64,000 bases of DNA from Heterostelium album PN500 (lineage: Eukaryota > Evosea > Eumycetozoa > Acytosteliales > Acytosteliaceae), in the NCBI RefSeq assembly GCF_000004825.1, contig NW_008805063.1, positions 868,857-932,856 of the forward strand. The letters run 5' to 3'. This document shows positions 34,885-47,100 of the stretch, one piece after another. Every line of letters starts with the position of its first letter. The stretch's first letter is position 1. The notes below the pieces were generated by a model. The model made no database searches and was not told the DNA's origin. It worked only from the letters and a program-made list of their open reading frames with translations. The position numbers were made by a program, and so were the translations under genes.

Positions 34885-37800
34885 TTATTGATTATTTACA
34901 ATGAAAGTAGGATTAAAAAGAGCAATGGGAATGTAAAACTCCTCTTTCAAACTTTGTACCGATGAGATAAAGAATTGGTATCTCTCTTTTCTGGTTGGTG
35001 GATTGGAATTCTTGATATTCTGCTTCAAATGAGCATCATATATCTTGAACAATCTACTCATAATTTCTTTTTGCTTCGAATAGGGTATAAATAATACATT
35101 ACAAATTGGTTTACTCCTATATTGATTTAAATGTTAAACAAAGAGTTAGTGATATAATAACATTTAGTAAAAAGTATGTTATTTGTGATTTTACCTTAAT
35201 ATAAATATTGGGAGTTGTGATAGATCGACAATATCATTGTAGGCAAAGATAAATACAGGGAAATGAATGGAGTCATCGAAACTCTCAAGGAAATGAACGA
35301 CACCCGATGTCTTATTGGTGGCCACATCGAAAAAGTCGAGATACTTGTATTTCTTCTTGGCGACCGCTGGTTTGACACCCAACTTTATCAATGGCGAGAG
35401 ATATGGTTGATTTTCATTTGATACTCTTGTTGTTGTTTTCTTTAAGATGTTTAATTAAATATTAATAAATGAATTGATATCGATTTGTAAAGAGAATTCA
35501 ATGAAAACTTACATTTATAGTTGTATACAAGTTATATAATATAGACTTAACTTGTTGATCTTTTTTCACTGGATCATTGTAGTGTGATTTGTCAATGACA
35601 GAGTTACAGCAACTGATAAAACATGGTATGATACCGTTCTCTTGATTCTCTGGGTCACTTATGTCTATGTAGTTGGTACGCATTAAATCGTAGAGTGTCA
35701 GGTATCTGACCATGAAGTCGGGTATGATCAATTCCCATGGGAACACTTGTAGACTCTTTGAACAAATAAAGATCAGTGGAGTGGTTGAGATATTGGTGGT
35801 CGGCATGGTGCTTGTAGTGGCATCTTTGTTGGAACCAAAGAATACAAATGTCTTGCTTTGTTTCTTAGAGGACGATGATGCCGATGGTTTAATGCTGTTG
35901 GAGTCTGGCTTCTCGGTTGGAAGAATCTCAAAGAGCGATGAGAATGTGGTGTGCTTGAGTTCGGTGATGATCTTCTTGCGGTCGACCTCCTCTTGTATCG
36001 AGTCTTTCGATGGAACAAGCGAAAGAAGTGGCAGGAACGATGAAAGTATCTCTGGTGTGAATGTGATGGCTTGGTCATTGGTTGGTGCCGACTTGCTGGT
36101 GGTTTGTTGATCCAAGTTGGTCTGTGACTTTTTCTCTTCACCGTTGTTGACAAACAGTGAGAGTTGCAATGGATTCTGCTCGGAACATTCACGCATCTCA
36201 CGGTGGGAGAACACCTTGCAGATCTGGTATGAGAGTTGGTCGAAAGATACATATGCTTTGGCATAGGCAGGATCATCACTTTTAATCATACGCTTGGTGA
36301 ACGAGATAAGTGAGAGTTGTTGATGAGAATATACCTTACGAGGAGTGGATGAACCGACGGACATGGAACGACCGTGGATGTCTTGATTGTGTTGCTGTTG
36401 GTTGGCATGGGTGATGTTGATGGTTGGTAGATTTGGTTGAGTGTTTATGTGTTGGTGATGAACAGCATGCTGGTGGTGATTGTTGATATGGATCGGTGGT
36501 GAAGTCGAGTGGAGAGTTGGGGTGTGAGGATGATGATGATGATCTTGTTTGTCGGCGGCACGTTCCTGAGGGGGCGAGTCTGAACCAGAGCTGTGGGTGT
36601 CTTCATCGGTACCTGGCACACCGATAGTGGAATTCAAGAAAGAGATCAACTCATTATGGAAGTTTGGTGTTTTTTCAATAAACTTTGGTGTGGATTTGAA
36701 CGAGTTGTTGGCAGCTCTGCTGAAGGATCCAAAGAAACTCTTCTTCTTGGAGTCGGAGCTATCCACTGCCCAGTATGGCTTGTTGCACAAGAACAGCAAG
36801 AGCTTCTCAAGAGTGATCAATGGACTGACAACAAATGAGACTTTTTCATTGGCGTTGGACAAGAGATAGATCTCGAGATACAACATGTTGGTGGGTGGTG
36901 GCATTGGAGTCAACTCCTCAAGTCCACCGATACGGTTGAATCTCTTGCGACCTGTATGTGGAACGTAGTGGATAAAGTAGTTGTCGACCTGCAGTGAATA
37001 AACCAACTTTTGAAGAGATGCATTGATTTTTGCTTGTGCTGCAGAGAAGGAGAGTTCCTCATATTTCGAAGAAAGATTACGAACTGTTCCCCAATTGTTG
37101 GCGTTACCACTGCTGCTGCCACTGTTGGCTCCAGCGTTTGAAGGAGTGCGTGTACGACCGGAATCTGTAGTGCTGCTAGTATTTCCATTGGCAATTGCAT
37201 TTAGATTCATCTTTGTTTGTGATCTAAAGAGTGATCCCAAACTGTTGGAACTCTGAAGTGGAACTGGATAGTTGGTTGGACTACCAGCATGCTGATTGGC
37301 CAAATGATTCTTGTAGGACAATTGAATCTTTAGTATCTGCTTAATGGTGACTTTACTACGAGTACACAACTCTTCCTGTGTAATCTTTCCAATTGAGTAT
37401 TTTCGAATTTCGTTGCTAATGGCATGTAGGGATCCCCAGATCTTCTCTCCTACTTCATCGCCAGTGTTTACTGACTTCTCCTCATCCTTTGTCTTCTCAT
37501 TGAATGTCAATGTCGATAGCTTGTTCTCTCCGTCGGCACCTGTGCTGTTGCTGCCGTTGTTGTGGTTGGGAGTTGGAATGTTATCCATTGACAGTGCGCC
37601 AGTCATCTCTGTCTTTCTCTTAAAGTTTCTTCCGAGAGTGTAGGATTTACCGAGATATGGCATGTAGATCTTTGAAATCTGTGGATTCGACTCATAGGAT
37701 AATGGTTTGTTCAACTCGATATTACGCTTCTTGGCTTGCGAGATATCGATCTCCAAAGAGAGATAACTATCGACCAACATGAGATTCTTATTAATGAAAT

Positions 37801-40800
37801 CTTGGTCAAATGCAAACAGGAAACGAATCATACGCTTGCAAGTGCTGAACAACTTTTTCAAGAAGAAGAGCGGTGCACTCTTTCCAATGAGGTGAGGTCC
37901 GTCACAAAACATGGTAAAGTAAAGATTACGACACTCTGTCCAATAGGAAATGGCAAGATCTCGATCACCCTGGAGATATCTGAGCTCTGCCATATTCATA
38001 TAGTTTCTAAGAAGTTGAATTACATTGCATGTATCGATATTGATATCCATAGCAAGAATAGCTGGATTCTCAATGATCTCAAAGGAGATGTAAAACTCTT
38101 TGAGTTCAACCATTGGTGGAGATCCAGGTGGTTTAGCTGGTTCTTCTTTCTTCTTGTTTCGCTTGTTCTTGTCGTCCTGATAGAGTTCACCGTCTTTCTG
38201 AATGAAACGAGACGGTGTGAAATGAGGAAGACGTGCAACATCGTCGAATTGATAGTGAAGCAAAGCAACCGGTCCAAACACACGATCCAAATAGGTCTCT
38301 GCAATACGACTGACTGTCTTTTGAATACGAACGTCGTCACCAATCGATTTGAAATAGTTGTAGGCACGTTTGAAACTTGCAATTCCTTCCTGCATGAGAT
38401 CGCCAGTGCAGGTGTAGGTGGTCGTTGGTTGATTGACATCGACAAACTCTTTCCACTCTTCAGAGGTTGGCTTCAAAGTGGTTGGGAATGTAATGAGTGT
38501 TGCATTGGAGAACGACACCAACTTTTGGAAGATCTTTCCACGCAAGTAGAAATATTGTCCACGAGCATTCAGTGAGCTTGCCGGACAGATCTCGATGGCA
38601 CACTCAATGCAAATCAATGCCTCTGAGAATTTGTTGGCATGCAAATAGTTGATACAGTTAAACTCCCAGTATTTCAGATTGCGTTCATTCTTGTTGTTTC
38701 CGCTGCCACCTGCTGAGCTGTGGAACGATGCCTTGGGTGTGGCCGAGGTTCTCAGAGGATTGTTTCTGTTGGCGGCGCCAGAGAGATTGGTGGTGCTTGT
38801 CGACTCTTCGTTCTCCAGTTGATTCAGCGCAGCAGTGCAGTGGTCGTACCACTCCAATTTGGTGTAAGCTTTAGCCAGCAGGAACAGCAGTGAGTTCAAC
38901 TTTCCATGTGGCAACTGGTGTTTACGCATGGTAGTCAAAAGCTCGAGTCCCTTCTCAAAGTGATAGCTCTCCAGATAGAGATTGGCAAGTTTCAAGTGCA
39001 GTTGGAAAAAGATTGGATTATCGAATTTCGGTGATTCTAACTTGTTGAGTGACAGTGCACTCTCGTGGATTGGCGAACTGGATTTCTGGAGAATGAGGAA
39101 GACAACCTTGAGATACTCCTCCGATTGTTTGTAGCATCCTTTCTCCCAGTAGAGTGTCGAGATTACATCGCAAATATATATGATTTCATTGGTTTTCGAT
39201 TGGGGGTCGTCTTCCAGGTAGTTGTTGAGAATCTGTTTGTAGTAGTAGATGGCCGAGTTGATATCGTCGTTCTCTCTCGCCAGCGCAGCAACTCTTCTCA
39301 GTAGAGTGTTGTATTCTTTCTTCTTACGAATGTTATAGACGAGCAAAGCATTGTCAAATGAAACGATTGCATATTGATATTTGTAGTTATCAAGTAGAAC
39401 ACCTGCATATCCAATCGAGGCATTCGCTGACAACTCTGACAGAACGAGTGGCAGTCCGACTACCGGTTGTTTACACTTATCGATAATATATAGACATTCA
39501 AAGAAGAATTTCTCTGCTAGAACTAAATCACCTGTATCCACTGCGTGCAAACCAAGTGCGTATGCTGCTTTTGCCTTGAGAAAAGTGGTCGGAATCTCAA
39601 GGTAGAGGTCGGTCAGGAGCTTCATACGATGATTGGCATCGAGAAGATCTGCCATCTGCGAATTTACATTGACATCCAAGTATGGCTCACCCAAACGTTT
39701 AGTTGTCAATGGTGAAATACCATTCAAATGGAAGTGAATATCAATCAATGCTCGAACCATTGCATTCTTTGTACCGATTTCCAGAAACTCTTTCGATGAT
39801 GTCGATGACTTGTTATTGTTACTGCTGCTGCTGTTGTTGTTGCTGTTGATGTTGAGAGTGTTTGCTTCTTGTTGTTGACGAATACGACATTGTTGATAGA
39901 TTCTAAGGAATACATTTAGTGGATTGATCTTCTCCTCTTCGTTTCCAGAGAATTCGTCGGGACGCGTACGCAACTCTGGTTCTTCGTCGGAATCAGTGTA
40001 GTCAGAGTTGGAGTCGTTGTCAGAATCGTCTCTGGACTTGTGGTGAAGATGATGCGAATAGGTCTCGGCAACCAATAGATCGACATGTGGCGAGTTTGTG
40101 ACGGATATGTTTCGCAGTCCGTGGAACATGTGCTTGAACGATGCATCTTCCTCGGGCTTCCACAGCTTGGCAGCCAGATACAACATCTGCAATGCATAGT
40201 GATAGGTTGCATCCTTCTCGTCGATCTCGATGGACAATCGATTCTTTCCACCGAGTGGCGATGAATGCTGGGTTCCAAGTTTGGCGCGCGACGACGACAT
40301 TGGCGACGCGGTTCCGCTGTCGCGCAGATCCAAAAAGAACGCCTGTATCGTCTCCCAACACTGTTCGTCGTGACCAAATATATGCATGGTATAACAGAAT
40401 TCCAAATTCAACTGTGCCCACTTCTTTGTGTTTTTCTTGTACTTTGAGGTTCCCAGTGCAAAGTCGTTGCGCAGCTCCTCGAGCGACGCCTTCTGGGGAA
40501 GCACGCGCAGTGCTCTGTCCTCGCCGTTGAGATGTTTGACGATCAGGCTTGACAGCCACTTGGAGAGTGCTTCTTCGTGTAGGAACAAATGTCCCTCGGG
40601 TGTAGTTAGAGAGTAGAGATACGATGGCTTCGGGTACTTTACAATTTCGAATGTCTGGTTGTTGATGCTCTCGATCAGTTTGTAGTGTGACGGCATACGA
40701 TCTTTGTTGGGCGCGACAGACGGCGACTGTCCGGCGAGCTGGAGAATCGGACGACTGTCTTCCTCGGCGTCCAAGCCAAGCTCTGCATCCCAGTCCTCTT

Positions 40801-42632
40801 CCTCCTCCGATTCGAAATCCTTGATTGTCGACGCGTCTTCGTTTGCCTTGTTAGTAGCCAGTGCAGTGGCGATGCTCTGGTTCTGGTTGGCAAACATCAG
40901 AAGCGCGCGATTGATATCCCCATACAATAATATACACTCATTCTCCAGCGATCGATCATTAATAGCGCCGCGCTTCAGTGAACTATATGCCTTTTTGATA
41001 AACTGCAGCGCCAGATCAAACTCATTCAGAATCTTTAGGGTCTTGCCCATCTGCAGACAAGCCGACGCCATCCCACTCCAGTCGCCAATCTTGGCAATGT
41101 CGACGCCACAATCCTTGGAGTGCTGGTGAGCGGCGGTGTTTGTGCACTGTGCAAAAAGTATAGACCGTAGAAGATTCTCAAAGAACTTGGTTGCGTAGAT
41201 CGGTGTCTCCGTGGTCTGGTAGCAGACACCGAGTTCCAAGTTGATCTTTTGGTAGATAGCAGTGAATCGCTTCAGATCGCTCTGACTGATGTCCAACGCT
41301 TTCTTTAGATACTCTGTCGTATTGAATATGTTTGCCATTGCCTTTGATGTTACACCCAACTGATACAACAGATTCAACTCGTGCTCATCGTTGTTCTCGT
41401 CGATCGGTGTATCGAAATCGTCTTTGTACTCTTGCAGTATCTTGTTTGCCGTTGTGAAGTGATTCGAAGCATTCAGTGTCTGTTGATTCTGCTGATAGAT
41501 CATACCCAACTCGTAATACTTTTTCGACAACTCCAACTTTGATTCCTTCAAACTTGCATTCTCTATCAATTGCAATTGATTGTCTATTTTCTTTTTCAAT
41601 TCAGATTCTATAGAAGATAATTAGTGATTAATAAACCTAAATAAATAATTAACGAAATCTATCTGCTCTTTCATACCTGAACATATCTTTAAACTATTGA
41701 TTGGTGGTGTTTTTGATTCTACAATTTGTTTATCACTTAAATCTACATCATTTCCAACTTGTTTTTTTTTTGTTTTTGATAACACAATAAAGTTAATAAT
41801 GTGTGTTAATAAACAATAAATATTGAACAACAAACATACAATTTAAAAGTTGGAATAACTCATGTATTGAATTTGAAAGTTTGGCATCGCTAACTAATAC
41901 GGATGGACCAGATCTTGCTCTTGTTAATATATTTCCTGCTGGTGTAAGTAATGATTTGTTGTTTGTTGATTCTGACTCTGAACTATCGTTGAAAAGAAAA
42001 TCGTCGTCCCACTCTGCTTTGGTAGTAGGATCCGCTCTAATACCTAAAATCTTCATTTGTGGAGCTCCACCACCACCACCACTTGTTGGACTTGCTGTTA
42101 AACTACTACTCATATTGCTACTATTATTGTTGTTGTTGTTATTGTTATTGTTGTTATTATTTCCATTTAATAAACCAGCTAATGGACCTACACCACCACC
42201 ACCTGCACCACTTGAAATACCGAAATCAGAATCCCAATCTTCATCTTCGTCTTCCTCTGCCTTACGATTTTCAAGGATCGATTTCGAGGGTGACGATGTT
42301 TTTGCCCAGTCGTCATCGTCGTCATCGTCGTCGAACCCACTGAAATCGCTATTACCACCGTTGAACATCGGTGGTGTATTGGCACCGCCGACACTAGGTG
42401 TGTTGCTGCTGTTATTATTATTATTATTGTTGTTGTTGTTGCCATTGTTATTGTTATTACTATTACTATTTAGTGAATTCGATGAGTTTGAAGGACTTCC
42501 TGCTACCAACTGGTGCGATGACTTCTTCTTTGAGAGATGTCCAATCGTCAGTTTTCTCTGTAATGAATTATTGATGTTTGGTTCGATTCCGAAATCGGAA
42601 TCCCAATCTTCATCATCATCTGCACCTGCCAT
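34885..42632 (-). CDS. Giant TPR-like protein with repeated DWDxDFG motifs (2481 aa)
   Basis: Five exons (42632-41840, 41757-41677, 41607-35513, 35439-35195, 35116-34885) join in phase. The N-terminal ~560 residues carry a repeated acidic Trp motif: EDWDSDFGI at residue ~8 and again at ~135, AEWDDDFLF near 210, and EEDWDAELGL near 560, set in poly-Asn and Asp-rich sequence. Such short acidic Trp/Phe motifs usually dock onto partner proteins. Most of the rest is TPR-like helical hairpins (ELGMIYQQNQQTLNASNHFTTANKIL; AYALGLHAVDTGDLVLAEKFFFECL; ANLYLESYHFEKGLELL; NCINYLHANKFSEALICIECAIEI) broken by Ser/Asn/His-rich inserts. Near residue 2240, IFICSKSLQVFPWELIIPDF resembles the Pro-Trp-Glu strand before the CHAT/separase-type protease core, but I do not see a convincing His-Cys pair. 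No membrane segment. Probably a large scaffold; no named orthologue recognised. Confidence 0.85.
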
Positions 42633-44795
42633 TCTATTCTATTCTATCTGTATTTGTATATTACTATCTATCCTATCTTATCTATCTAAATCTTTAAAAT
42701 TTATAATAATTTTATATTTTATTTTATTAGTTTAGATTTTAACAATAAGCAAGCAGTATGTGTATATTATTATTATTATTTTTATATTATTTTGTTTGTT
42801 TGTTTGTTTTGCTGTTGTTGTTATTGAAATGTAAATTATTATAATCAAACTATATTTGATTTTGTGGTGGTTATTATTTTGTGGAGTGAATGGAAGTTGA
42901 AATTTGAAAATATAAATAATAATAATAAATGGAATTTGTGTTTTTAATATATATATTGACTATTGATATAAAAATCAATTCATTTATTCATTTCATCAAT
43001 CAATACGATATTATTATTAATATTGTTATGGACTGACTGACTGACTGAAAATTAAATTTAAAATATGAGTTTGAGTTTGTTAAGAGAATGAAAGAGTGTG
43101 TCTAGTATTATTAATATGTTTACTTTCTATCTAATTATTTATCTAATTTTCAGTTGTTGTGTTGTTGTTATTGTGTGTGTGTGTGTGTGTGTTGAGTTGA
43201 TTGATTTGTTATGTATGTGTGACTTTGATTGACCAGAATAGACTGATTGAAATGAACAAACTAACATAAGAATTTGAAAAAAAAAATTAAAAATTAAAAA
43301 TTATAAAAAAAAAAACAAAAAAAAAAAAAATCACATAAACAATGTGAAACTTAAGTAGGGATAAGATGGCAGGATATAAATAATGATAATAATGGTGTGA
43401 TTTCTATTGTGTTGTGTGAGATATGTGTTGTGTTGTGTTGTTCTGTGTTATTTGTCGTGCATTCACCATCACCACTTAAGTTTTATTTGTATTATTTTTT
43501 TTTTGTGTTTTACTTCAAGATTATTGTGGGTGGGTGGGTTGTTTAATGGTTTGAAATCTATACTAAAGGGAATTTAAATATTAAACATGGATTATCTTGT
43601 TTAAATTTTTTAAAATTCAATTATTTTTTAAAACTGACGAAAGAATATTGAATATTAAGAGATAATTAATTATATAAGATTATTTCTCCTTTGAAAATTT
43701 GATCGAAATTATTATAAAACTACAATTATTACTGAACTAACTGATTCTCTTAACTAAATACTGATATTTGCTGTATCAGAGTAAATTGTATAAACATGAA
43801 CCTAAAAATAAAAACTTTTATTTGTTGGGGTTTTTTTTGGTCTAAAAAAAAAAAAAAAAAGAGATTTTTATTTGATGAAAACAACAATTAAGTTGAAACT
43901 AATTCTACAATACCTTAGATATCTATATTCTTCGATATAATTTATATTTTTATTACTAACTACTAAGAATTTGTTGATATTAAAATAAATAAATAAATAT
44001 ATATATGTTGTTGATGATGTTTTTTAAAGAATCTATATTATTATATTTTTACAAATCATATGTGTGTGTAATGAAAATAGTTTTTGAGAAAGAGAAAGAA
44101 AAGTAAGTAGTAAAGGTAATATAAATGAAAGAAGAGATATTATTTTTATATTATTTTAATTTTGAATTTGAATTAGCCAACGTTGTTGTTGTTGTTGTTT
44201 TTGCTGTTTGTTGTCTAACTATCTCTTTTATTTTCTTTACTTTTCTTTTCTTTTCTCTTTTTGCCTGTAATTGTTGATTTGAAATGGATTGAAATAATGG
44301 GAGGTTTTGTATGTCTTGTGGTGGAGTGGAGCCAAATTTTTTTAATTTTTAATGGTTTTGTTTTTTTTTGTTTTTTTTGGCAAAGCGAATCCAAAAATCT
44401 TGATTTGTGTGCGAAAATAATTTTCGTGGTTTACACACATCAGTGTCCTCTACTTAATACTAAAATTTTTTTTTGTAAATTCAAATTTTGTGTGGTTTTC
44501 TTACCGCCAACCTTAAAAATAAAATTTATAACAGAATTTAATTTTAAATTTATTTCATTGGTGAAATTTGTAAATAAGTTGATTGGATGAAGACAATTGT
44601 TAACAACCAAACAAAAAAAATAAATCAACCAAATTTGTTAATCATTTCTGATTGTTTGTTCATCAAAATTTTTTTTTTTTTGTTTGTTCACTGTCGTTGG
44701 GTTTTTTTTTTTTTTTTTTTTAGTTTTTTGCTTTGACTGATTTGGTCAAAAGTTGATGATCAGTGAACTAATTTAAAAAAATAAATAAAAGAAGA
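42633..44795. other. Large divergent intergenic region
   Basis: About 2.2 kb between the divergent TPR and Bud32 genes. AT-rich with TTATTA runs, GACT tandem (43026-43050), a (GT)n microsatellite near 43172-43190 and long A/T tracts. No coding or RNA signal. Confidence 0.5.
44686..44768. promoter_or_regulatory. Inverted repeat around T-tract upstream of Bud32
   Basis: GTTCACTG at 44686-44693 is the exact reverse complement of CAGTGAAC at 44761-44768. The arms enclose a ~22-base T tract and the start ATG follows 28 bp later. The 3' arm is preceded by TTGATGATCA, a string that also occurs in the palindrome upstream of the RidA gene. A promoter element or factor-binding site is possible. Confidence 0.35.
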
Positions 44796-45726
44796 ATGAC
44801 TGATATAGTAGTTGAGCCAACAGCTGTACCACCAACTGTGGCAGCTGCTAAAACAGTGGTTGATTTAACAAGTTTAGGTGCAATGCTGTTGTCACAAGGT
44901 GCAGAAGCGGTAGGTTATATTATAATATAGATTTAATAAAATCATAATAAGTGAATACTTTTCAAATTAAACTAATCATTCGATAATCTCTTTAAATTTC
45001 AAAAGAAAACATATAGATTTGCATTGAATGGATTAGATTGTATAGTTAAAGAGAGATTCTCTAAAAAGTATAGACATCAACAGTTGGATACAAAGATACA
45101 GGCGAAACGTCATCTCATGGAGATACGTAACATCAACAAATGTCGTAAACATCAAATACCGGTGCCTGCACTCTATTTCGTTGATAATATATCGAATAGA
45201 ATCTATATGGAGATGGTAGATGGTATCACTGTAAAATCATTCATTCAACAGCAACAACAATCAACTAATAGTAATAATAGTAATGAAATATTGATAAAAT
45301 TATGTCTTGAAATCGGTAGATTAATAGCGAAAATGCATGATAACGGTGTAATACATGGTGATTTAACAACTTCGAATATATTATTAAAGAATGATGACAT
45401 TGGTGGTAACAGTAAGATCGGTGAGCTGTTGGTATTCATCGATTTCGGATTGAGCTATGTTTCGGTGTTGGTGGAGGACAAGGCAGTCGATTTATATGTT
45501 TTGGAGCGTGCTTTCTTAAGTACTCATCCAGATTCAGAGCAAATGTTTGATCAGGTTATCAAGGGTTATGCTGACTACTCTGCATCAAAAACAAAAGCAA
45601 CTCTATCGAAATTAGATCAAGGTAACACTTTATTATCATTAATCATCACTACAATTATACTTACTTTCTTTACTTTATATATATATAGTACGATTACGTG
45701 GAAGAAAGAAGCTTGCATTTGGTTAA
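44796..45726 (+). CDS. bud32: KEOPS complex kinase Bud32 (PRPK/TP53RK)
   Basis: Atypical small kinase/ATPase of the KEOPS complex, needed for the t6A modification of tRNAs that read ANN codons. Three exons (44796-44909, 45006-45621, 45689-45726) join in phase to 255 aa. After a 25-residue Ala/Val/Thr-rich extension come SLGAMLLSQGAEAKTYRF (minimal nucleotide loop), CIVKERFSKKYRHQQLDTKI (ATP-binding Lys in the Bud32-specific K-x-R-x-x-K-x-Y-R-H-x-x-L-D motif), VIHGDLTTSNILL (catalytic HGDxTxxN) and LVFIDFGLS (DFG). The last exon supplies VRLRGRKKLAFG, the basic tail with the R-x-R-G-R-K pattern of Bud32. A Gln/Ser/Asn insertion near residue 120 is dictyostelid-specific. Length matches the family. 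Confidence 0.95.
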
Positions 45727-45778
45727 TAATTAAAATAAAATTCAATCAGATTTAGATTAACATATCAAAACTAACAAC

Positions 45779-45912
45779 TCAAACCATAAACTATCATTCT
45801 TTAATGAATTGAATCATTAATTAAATAGTAAACTGAATTGGTTTGACAAGTTCACATTATAGCAATCAAATCAATTCAAACAAATCTTAAACTCTTGTGT
45901 GATCTGTTCAAA
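45779..45912 (+). repeat. Dispersed repeat copy A (diverged)
   Basis: Most diverged copy of a ~120-bp unit. The core at 45846-45865, ACAAGTTCACATTATAGCAA, differs from copy B at three positions. It shares the upstream CTCAAACCATAA string with copy B. Confidence 0.6.
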
Positions 45913-45970
45913 ATGAGTTATTTTTAATTGTATGAAGAAAATTTTGAGAAAAAAAAAAAGAATAATTCTC

Positions 45971-46100
45971 ATTTTCAAACCATAAGTAATAATTGATGTC
46001 ATATCCAACCATTAATTACATATTAAATAGATTTGATTTGACAAGTTCTCATTGCAGCAATCCAACAAATTTCCCTTGAAAATTACCTTGAGAACTGTCC
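45971..46100 (+). repeat. Dispersed repeat copy B
   Basis: Begins ATTTTCAAACCATA (45971-45984), contains the core ACAAGTTCTCATTGCAGCAA (46041-46060) and ends GAGAACTGTCC (46090-46100). These three blocks recur in the same order, inverted, in copy C on the other side of the acetyltransferase gene. Inside the unit, AGTTCTC and GAGAACT are themselves inverted. Confidence 0.75.
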
Positions 46101-46518
46101 ATTCAATTACTTTTATTTTTTTTTTTCTCACTTAACTTAAATTTTCTCCGCTACCGGAACGTATATAAAAAACTGATGTCCTAAGAGCCCACGGGCAATA
46201 CATTGACACCAACTCGTGAGTAGGTGATAAAAACATCTCCTTATTGCAACGGACCTAAAAAAAAAATCGCACAAACAGATCCTAAAGAATTAAAACATTT
46301 TAAAAATAAAAGTCTTTTTATTCAATTTATAAATAGTTTACAAGTTTTATTTCTAGGATGACTATAAAATAATGTTCAATTGCAACGTCACATGACCACA
46401 TTGCCGGTAGACTATATTCTAATACAAAAGTCTTTTTCTATTCTAAATAAATAAAAAGATGATCTTCCTAAAACTATCTGTTATTCTATACTGATACTGT
46501 ATATTTATGAAAAACCTA

Positions 46519-46974
46519 TTAGGTGTGTGATTTGTATTTCAAATGTAAGAGAGGATATGGACGTCCATGATCATCTGTCTCCGAACGTCCAGTAACAATA
46601 AAACCCATCTTTTTATAAAATCTAACTGCATGAAGATTTTGCTCATTGACATCTGTCGTCAATTCTGGTGCAATCGATAAGGCGTGCCTCACAAGCAGAC
46701 TTCCAATACCAATACCTCGAAAATCAGGATCTACAAACAATGCATCCATATGTTTCTCTTCTTCTGAAAGCAGCATAAATCCCATTGGTTTGTTGTCCGA
46801 CAAAGTAACAGCAACCCATAGTGGAGCCTTTGGTAAAAACGATCGTACTTGCTTCTCAATCTCCACTCTATCTATCTCTGTAAGGAAGTCGTGTGTGGAA
46901 TCTACTGAGCGACACCAAATATCAATCATCACTTCACTTTCATCAAAGTGAGATCGACGAATTGAGATATTCAT
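46519..46974 (-). CDS. yjaB: GNAT acetyltransferase, YjaB-like, bacterial type
   Basis: Single exon, 151 aa, a GCN5-related N-acetyltransferase. It begins MNISIRRSHFDESEVMIDIWCRSVDSTHDFL and continues VRSFLPKAPLWVAV, HMDALFVDPDFRGIGIGSLLVRHAL, APELTTDVNEQN and FYKKMGFIVTGRSETDD. As I remember the E. coli YjaB protein, these blocks match it almost residue for residue, far closer than expected for an ancient eukaryotic paralogue. RGIGIGS is the acetyl-CoA phosphate-binding R/Q-x-x-G-x-G/A loop (motif A); the NEQN...FYKKMGF segment is motif B with the general Tyr. YjaB binds acetyl-CoA; its physiological substrate is not settled. There is no intron and no targeting signal. The gene lies between inverted repeat copies B and C, in line with recent acquisition from a bacterium. 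Confidence 0.93.
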   Translation of the reverse strand: MNISIRRSHFDESEVMIDIWCRSVDSTHDFLTEIDRVEIEKQVRSFLPKAPLWVAVTLSDNKPMGFMLLSEEEKHMDALFVDPDFRGIGIGSLLVRHALSIAPELTTDVNEQNLHAVRFYKKMGFIVTGRSETDDHGRPYPLLHLKYKSHT

Positions 46975-47100
46975 TGTTTTCTAGAATTATTTAATGGTGA
47001 ATAAAAATTAATAAAGAAAAAAGTTGTCTAGATCATTGTGCTTCCAATTTTGGGATTTTTGAAAGTTCGACAAAAACAGTAAAAAAAATAGCTACTTTGA

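Larger units (their letters stand above)
45727..46518. other. Repeat-bearing spacer between Bud32 and the YjaB-like gene
   Basis: Holds repeat copies A and B (listed separately). At 46140-46260 there is a stretch of distinctly higher G+C (CTCCGCTACCGGAACG, AAGAGCCCACGGGCAATAC, CAACTCGTGAGTAGG) unlike ordinary spacer here, with no open frame of note. A short AAAAGTCTTTTT motif occurs twice (near 46308 and 46427). Confidence 0.5.

Noticed and set aside
41881-42735. 284-codon plus-strand frame rich in poly-Leu
   Set aside because: It is the antisense of poly-Asn and Asp-rich codons of the TPR gene, whose N-terminal frame carries the repeated DWDSDFG motif.
43172-43190. (GT)n run considered as a possible repeat array or CRISPR-like element
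   Set aside because: An ordinary microsatellite; no spaced repeats of CRISPR form occur anywhere in this eukaryotic window.
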